Positions 58,510 through 64,000 of a stretch of DNA of 64,000 nucleotides are shown one piece after another. The first letter of the stretch is position 1; each line of letters begins with the position of its first letter. The DNA is from Clitopilus passeckerianus (lineage: Eukaryota; Basidiomycota; Agaricomycetes; Agaricales; Entolomataceae). The notes beneath the pieces were generated by a model. It did not search any database, was not told the origin of the DNA, and worked only from the letters and a program-made list of their open reading frames with translations. Both the position numbers and the translations under genes were made by a program. The stretch is from contig CALYLX010000034.1 of assembly GCA_944990035.1 (NCBI GenBank), positions 620,001 to 684,000 on the forward strand, read 5' to 3'.

Positions 58510-60544
58510 ATGTTCAGAACTGCTATTTGGATCTTGGCTCTGACAAGCATTTATGCGAATGCCTTTCCGCAGACACCGCCGCTTCAAAAGCCCTTGATGG
58601 GTGTGCAAGGACCGTCACTGGGGACCAATCATTCTCATATGGAAACCATGCACCTCAGGACCCTCAGCACTGATTCTTTCACGCTTCTGTCACATCCAGA
58701 TCTGCCTGGGCATCGAGTTCGTATCAAGAAGAGCGACTTTTGTGATCCTACAGTGAAGTAAGCTCTCGGCCCTCTGACTTCTAATATCCAGTTTCCAAAC
58801 CGTCCGCAGTGCCTATTCGGGTTACCTTGATGTTGACCAAGGTGCCAAACACATGTTCTTCTACTTCTTTGAGAGCAGAAGAAACCCGGAGAAAGGCAAG
58901 CGACTTCCTGCCTCTATTGCTCCTGTGCTGATCCTGCTGCTCAGACGATGTTATGATGTGGATCAACGGAGGTTAGCTGATTCATTGGTCCGATACAGTG
59001 CTGAATGGCTGACGGCGGCTTCATTAGGCCCAGGCTGTTCGTCTGCTATGGGTCTCCTGATGGAACTTGGTATTAAATGTCACTGCCGCCTGTGTTATTA
59101 ATATCTCATTACCCGTTCCTCGTCCAGGCCCATGCAGCATCGACATGAAGAATGCGTCCTCAAATGGCACTGTCTGGAACCCTCATTCTTGGAACGAGGC
59201 TGCCAACATCTTCTTCCTGGACCAGCCGTAAGCCCACAGCCCTGATGCTTCTTATATTTGACTGATACTTTCGTCCGTCAGAGTGGGCGTTGGCTTCTCA
59301 TATGGTGATTACGGTGAAACGGTTGAAACAACCGAAGCTGCTGCCAAGAACATACATGCCTTCCTCAAGATCTTCTTCGAGACATTCGATCAGTTCTCAG
59401 GTCGGCCTCTCCACCTCTCTGGGGAATCATATGGTGTAAGCAGTTTACACCCGGCTTGGCCACGAACTCACCCTTGTCACAGGGTCGCTACCTTCCAGTA
59501 TTTGCCAGTGAGATCTATGACCAGAACCAGGTGGCAGTCAAGAATGGACAGGAACCACTCAATCTCCAAAGTGTCCTCATTGGAAATGGCATAACCGATA
59601 TCTCCACGCTGTATGAAGGCAGATATGAGATCGAGTGTGGCCTAGCAGCGCTTGATGTACCGTTCCAGTCAATAAGCAACTGTGTCAGGATGAAGACGGC
59701 TGTATGTGAAACCTTTATCGAGCGTCAATTACTATTGACCTCGCCTTGTAGCTTCCTCGATGTCAAACGGCCATGCATAAAAGCTGCATCGATACTTTCG
59801 ACCTCATTGACTGCGGAGCGGCAGTCAATTTCTGTGATAATGAATTATCCACGGCGATGAAAGAGACTGGTATGTGCACCTTCCCGTGCTGCGGATGCCA
59901 TCACGTTAATCGACCTCGCCTCCGTAGGTCGTAACGTCTATGACGTATCGACAGTAAGAGATTCAAAGCTTTGGGGCCGGTGTACTCTACTTACCACCCG
60001 GCCAGATGTGCAAAGGCGATCTCTGCTACGAGGAAAATGACGTGATCAAACAATACCTCGATCGGCCAGACATCCGCACCCTACTAGGCGTAGAATCGCC
60101 AGGCAACTTCTCTGCATGCTCCGATCCCGTGTATGAAGGATTCGTGTCCAACCTTGACAAGTGGCGTGTTCCTACCCAATACTACGTTGCTGGTCTCCTG
60201 GAACGCGGACTTCGTGTTCTCATATACGCCGGAACTTACGATTGGCAATGCAACTGGGTTGCGAATAAGCTATGGGTGGATAAACTGGAGTGGAGCGGGC
60301 AGGAGGAGTACAATAAGAGGGAGTGGAGAGATTGGAATGTGCAGGGCAAGTCTGTTGGGGAGACGAAGAGTGCTGGAAAACTAACGTTCGCGACTATTCG
60401 TGCGGCTGGGCATATGATAAGTTTGTTTCGCTCATTGGAACGTTGCAATGTGCTGACGGGTTGTTTGATATCCACGTCCCTCATGACAAGCCACTCGAGT
60501 CTCTGGAAATGGCGAAGAGGTGGTTGGCTGGCGAGGATCTATAG
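58510..60544 (+). CDS. Serine carboxypeptidase (family S10), complete, with AT-AC and GC-AG introns
   Basis: Secreted or vacuolar exopeptidase. Signal peptide MFRTAIWILALTSIYANAFP is followed by a propeptide. The enzyme begins with AYSGYLDVDQGAKHMFFYFF, MMWINGGPGCSSAMGLLMEL, FFLDQPVGVGFSYGDYG, LHLSGESYGGRYLPVFA (nucleophile Ser in GESYG), LIGNGITDISTLYEG, the Cys-rich CVRMK and LPRCQTAMHKSCIDT segments, YAGTYDWQCNW (catalytic Asp) and RAAGHM (catalytic His). Exons include very short ones (58945-58971, 59028-59069). Intron 58896-58944 is GC-AG. The last intron (60417-60475) runs ATAAGT...CCAC, after which VPHDKPLESLEMAKRWLAGE continues the family end. It is a paralogue of the partial gene at 1-978. 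All catalytic residues are present. Confidence 0.92.
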
Positions 60545-60779
60545 CGTATACTGTCGTCGGGATCAGATCTATATGAGAATTATCTTAAGGTTCAACCTTC
60601 AAACTCGATCGATCGAGCTATTCAGGCTATGCCCGAGGAGCATCTCGAACCCTTGCCCCCAGGCAACTTTCACGACCCGAGTAGGCACCCTCGATCCCCG
60701 TAAAGATTGACTAGGCCGACCTGGCCAACTGCGGTTTCTATAAGAGGTCACACCAGCTGAAGTGGTTGCATTATATTCC

Positions 60780-61774
60780 ATGCCTTGCCCAACCCACCTA
60801 GAGCTTGCGAATCGCATAGAGGATCTATGGTTTCCGGACGCCGAACACGTTTTTCTAGCAGGAGATAAGAAGTTTCGTGTCTCTGGTAAAAGGCTTGCAG
60901 AGAAATCAGAAGTCTTTCGAGATATGCTAGAGATCGGCAAGCCGGTAGAGCGCTACGACGGATGTCCCGTGATACAACTTCCGGATACTCCTTCCGAGGT
61001 TGAATATTTCCTCAGAGCGTTCTTCATAGACAGGTAAGCTCGTCTACAATGCCGATGGCCATGTTCTCAATACACTTCATCTTTACTAGGAGTTTCGCGC
61101 CTCCACCTGTGCCCACAAGCTTTGCCAAGCTCTTGGCCATCCTCCGTCTCAGCCACAAGTATGAAGTCAAGCATCTTCTCCGGAGAGCACTCCAGCACCT
61201 CGCAACGGCGTATCCTACGAATCTCAAAGACTGGGATAGCCGTAACCAAATGCGTACCTTCCCGGAGTCTCTCATTTTCGATCATGAGTTCCTCCTACTC
61301 CAAACAGCACTCAAGGTCAAGGCAACCTGGGCTATGCCGGCTCTGTACTATAGCTGCGGTCGATACTCGATGGAGAAGATTCTGAACAGCCCTGCATGGA
61401 TATACGCTGGGGATCTCCTCTTCGAGAAGAACCAGTGCTTGCAGGGATATGTGCACCAGTTCGCTGCGACGCTGCGGGTACTCAAATTCCTCGTTACAGA
61501 ATCGCCGAAGGGGTGTATCAACCCTATGGCCTGCTATAAGAAGCGCTTGATATGGTTTCATACCGTCGAGACGTGGAAGCCATCGATACCCTTGGAGATA
61601 TGGAACCAGATGGATTGGATAAACTATTCGAAGGATGTTTGTCCGGTATGTCTGGAAGAGGCGAAGGTCAGTCATAGGCAGGCGAGAGTGTTGGTTTGGG
61701 ATAGTTTGCCTCAGACGTATGGTCTGGAGGGGTGGAAGGATTTAGAATCCAAGATAGCAAGCGACTTGAAATAG
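60780..61774 (+). CDS. BTB/POZ domain protein
   Basis: Two exons: 60780-61033 and 61090-61774. The N-terminal half matches a BTB fold (DLWFPDAEHVFLAGDKKFRV, SGKRLAEKSEVFRDMLEIG, VIQLPDTPSEVEYFLRAFF), a protein-interaction domain often linking Cullin3 ligases or other partners. It is followed by a helical region (FAKLLAILRLSHKYEVKHLL, RRALQHLATAYP) typical of the Agaricomycete BTB family. The C-terminal half has a CPVCLEEAK segment that could bind a metal but is not a full zinc finger. ATG 60780 is chosen since it starts just before the domain; one six codons upstream is possible. No signal peptide or membrane segment. The partner is unknown. It lies 235 bp downstream of the carboxypeptidase on the same strand. 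Confidence 0.85.
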
Positions 61775-62194
61775 GAGCAAGGCTTGGTTCAGTGAACCAT
61801 TCATGGTGTTATTTCCCCGAAGGACAGGCCGAACTCTATAGTTATTGCATTCATTATTGTAGATGCTTGTAACCAGATGCCTGCCAGACCCTCATCGACA
61901 TCGATACGTACTTGTAGGAGAGTAGAATGGAACTGGATCAACGGCCCGCCAAATTCCAAAAAGTCAAGAGTTTTCAATTCGGTGTCAGTAAGGCGGGAGA
62001 AGCTGCCTCTGCCAACCTAAAGGCGTGTGTAAAGGAAGAGCTGGATGGCATATATGACGGGGTCACAAGTAAAGCTCTGGCTCTTGGATGCTGTTCCAAC
62101 TCGAGAATGGTTGTGGGTGGTGCCGAATGCGGCATCAGATTAGAACGGCTATCACCGAAGCCGTCCTCTTTTGGCCGGCACTGGGCTCAAGCTC

Positions 62195-62220
62195 ACCTTG
62201 GTAAAGCTGTACCAAGGTGA
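62195..62220. repeat. Perfect 10-bp inverted repeat (hairpin)
   Basis: Arms CACCTTGGTA and TACCAAGGTG are separated by six bases. Not followed by a T run; role unknown. Confidence 0.55.
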
Positions 62221-63646
62221 CCGTTGTGAGGCAATGGCAATGGTACCGTCAAAAACCTATGACGAAATGTCCACCGCTCTATACATTCCTTGAGAATGCT
62301 TGACCAGCCTATATAACGGATCATTGCAGTTGAACCAACTGAGCTGCCTCAGGCTCGGCCGGGGCACATATTCGCCGTTCTACTGGGCGTGTACGAACAG
62401 TCATACTCTGAGCGCAAATATTACGACAGTCCTACCATATCTGAGCTTAATGATAATTCGCACACGTCTAATCAAGGCTGGCACAACCAACTACTGTTCT
62501 TCTGGGCTTGGTGGTCAGGAAACAATGGATCCAGATGGTTATCCATAGTGATAGCAATATTATAATGGCCGTCTGTTGATTCCCTAATTATGCGCATTAG
62601 TTAGCAGCACCGTATTCAACATGGCCTATCGTTCTCTTTTCGGTGTACTCGGTCTTCGATACAGCAGCTTGCTTGGCCTAGACTCTCCTTGTTCTCCGTT
62701 GCCTGCTCAGTATTTGATCTGTTACGAGAAACACGTGCTGCGATAAACCCCGGTCTACTATCGTTGGTGCATTGTAGTATTCTGCAGACTCCTGTCTAAT
62801 TGGGCGACCCGTAAATCTGGAACGGATCAACCTATCGGCGGAACCACTCCCTTGGGAAGAGTTGCACTATCGCTGACAGCGAGGGCCACCAATCCAGTAG
62901 CTACGAAGCCGATTCCAAGCTGATGGCAGCTAGTGTATGGTAGTGAGCGAGGCATTGATAGACGGGCTCGACTCGCTTCAGGATGGCGTGCCCAGATGGT
63001 TGACACTGCGCGGTTTTCTCTGTAGCCCAATATAATGAAGCATCAGAGATGGATTGCGCTAAATGAGCAAATGTCACGAAGATGAATTGGAAGGAGCTTG
63101 ATGTGAGAAAAATAAATCTCCCAATTCCATGTATTGAAGATCGAAAAAAAATAGTTGGCTGCCCCAGGCCAGCTCCGGGCGACTCTTGAGTCATACAAGC
63201 CACCATTCCAAGGTTTTTCAGAAGCCTCCTCGCTGTGGTGTGCTCGTTACCAGGTTGCCTTGAAAGCCAAGTGCAAATCTATCTGCAACTGTCTGCAGGT
63301 TGCGATCAAATTTGAAGAGGTGATCGAAACAAAATCCTCCCCCATTTGGACTGCCATCAACGTATCGATACTCGCAGCTTGCAGCCTCTGTTGTCCTGGA
63401 CTCCCATGGTATGGGCGAAAGAAAACGCCAGCGCTTGGCAATGTCTTTTCGCTATTCTTCCTGGTTGTTAGCAGGAGAACCTCGAGCTTGACACAAGAAA
63501 ACTGAGAGAACACGAACCAATTCTGGAAACATTCAAATACATATCACCATAGCAATGGCAATATGGCAGCTTCAGAGACGACCGGTTTGACCGATTGTCA
63601 ATCAATTTGCGATGACCCAGAGGAATGGGTGCTGGAAAGACGAAGG

Positions 63647-63877
63647 TTTAAATACCCCGCGTGCCATGTGTTAACAGCCCATTTCTCCCTTCTTTCCTTT
63701 TCCCTCCCCGTGCTTTGGTGAGTTGCCAGAACTTCTGCATAATTTCGCTGGTCTAACCTTTGTTTTAACAGTCGTTTGTACCTGGGCTTGCCCGGCTGGC
63801 TCTTCTTTCTTTTCATTTACCAACCTTCAACGTTCTTTCAAGCAGGCTCTTCTTACTCCGGCAGCACTTCCTTCAGA
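63647..63877 (+). promoter_or_regulatory. Promoter and spliced 5' UTR of the terminal gene
   Basis: A TATA-like TTTAAATA at 63647-63654 is followed by a pyrimidine-rich tract (about 63680-63712). A likely 5' UTR intron runs 63718-63771 (GTGAGT donor, CTAAC branch site, TTTTAACAG acceptor). The layout suggests a strongly expressed gene. Confidence 0.55.
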
Positions 63878-64000
63878 ATGCGTTCTTCAGTTTTCTTCGC
63901 CCTTTCAGCCCCTCTTTTGGCCTTGGCCGCTCCCGCTCGTTTCTATGGTAAACGTGCCGCAGCTGATGTTCTGGTCTTCAGTGAGTCGCCATGGACTTCG
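63878..64000 (+). CDS. Secreted protein, 5' end; probably ferritin-like domain family
   Basis: Exon 1 (63878-63980) encodes MRSSVFFALSAPLLALAAPA, a clear signal peptide, then RFYGKRAAADVLVFS at the exon edge before a GTGAGT donor at 63981. The KR pair is a likely Kex2-type site. In Agaricomycetes, secreted ferritin-like (Rds1/desiccation-related) proteins begin with a signal peptide followed by A-A-D-V-L-V-F-x-F-A-D-V-L-E-x-L-E. The visible ADVLVF fits, but the diagnostic helices are beyond the window, so the family is an inference. The end is truncated by the window. Confidence 0.55.
   Translation, partial: MRSSVFFALSAPLLALAAPARFYGKRAAADVLVFSESPWTS

Larger units (their letters stand above)
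61775..63877. other. Intergenic, 2.1 kb
   Basis: A 97-codon open frame (61927-62220) starts MELDQRPAKFQKVKSFQFGV but shows no family motif. A perfect short inverted repeat (caccttggta / taccaaggtg) lies at about 62195-62220. The remaining open frames are shadows or random. The last 250 bp are promoter and 5' UTR of the terminal gene. Confidence 0.45.

Overview
The window is nuclear DNA of a filamentous basidiomycete, most likely an Agaricomycete mushroom-forming fungus. Genes are dense on both strands and broken by many 45-65 nt GT-AG introns with CTAAC/CTGAC branch sites. The protein families (TPR-CHAT, orphan 7-TM proteins, F-box-like LRR proteins, CYP63-like P450) are typical of that class. 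I could not identify the species. I saw no tRNA, rRNA, CRISPR array or viral gene.

Layout. 1-978: 3' end of an S10 serine carboxypeptidase. 1.1-4.7 kb: TPR-CHAT caspase-like gene (-) with reading-frame breaks. 5.8-6.5 kb: NADAR/YbiA-like N-glycosidase gene (-). 6.9-8.6 kb: F-box-like/LRR gene F1 (+). 9.05-17.5 kb: two near-identical GT1 glycosyltransferase genes in convergent inverted orientation around a cytochrome P450 gene. 18.0-23.4 kb: three copies of an uncharacterised 'MGQRHQAF' family, of which one looks intact and two are decayed. 23.6-26.4 kb: ERG2-type sterol isomerase and a BAHD-like acyltransferase. 26.9-42.6 kb: four paralogous orphan multi-pass membrane proteins (M1-M4), a poly-A-tailed retro-insertion with a 15-bp target duplication, and, between M3 and M4, the divergent housekeeping pair glucosidase II beta (GTB1) and ribosomal protein eS25 (RPS25). 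44.5-48.3 kb: FGGY sugar kinase and ERG27-type 3-ketosteroid reductase. 48.6-56.1 kb: four more F-box-like/LRR paralogues (F2-F5; F2 and F5 broken). 56.1-58.3 kb: NOP58. 58.5-61.8 kb: a full S10 carboxypeptidase with a likely AT-AC intron, then a BTB protein. 63.9 kb to the end: 5' end of a secreted, probably ferritin-like protein.

How the genes relate. Conserved genes (eS25, GTB1, NOP58, ERG2, ERG27, FGGY kinase) alternate with accessory blocks of tandem or inverted paralogues at different stages of decay. The UGT-P450-UGT block with ERG2 and an acyltransferase within 17.4 kb could be a small lipid or terpenoid tailoring cluster, but no core synthase is visible. Adjacent CHAT and NADAR genes resemble effector types known from prokaryotic conflict systems, which makes this the most defence-like locus. 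Non-canonical introns (one AT-AC, three GC-AG) are inferred where paralogues or family motifs fix the frame. Four frame breaks in accessory genes each lie at a C homopolymer, so base-calling error must be excluded before calling those genes dead.
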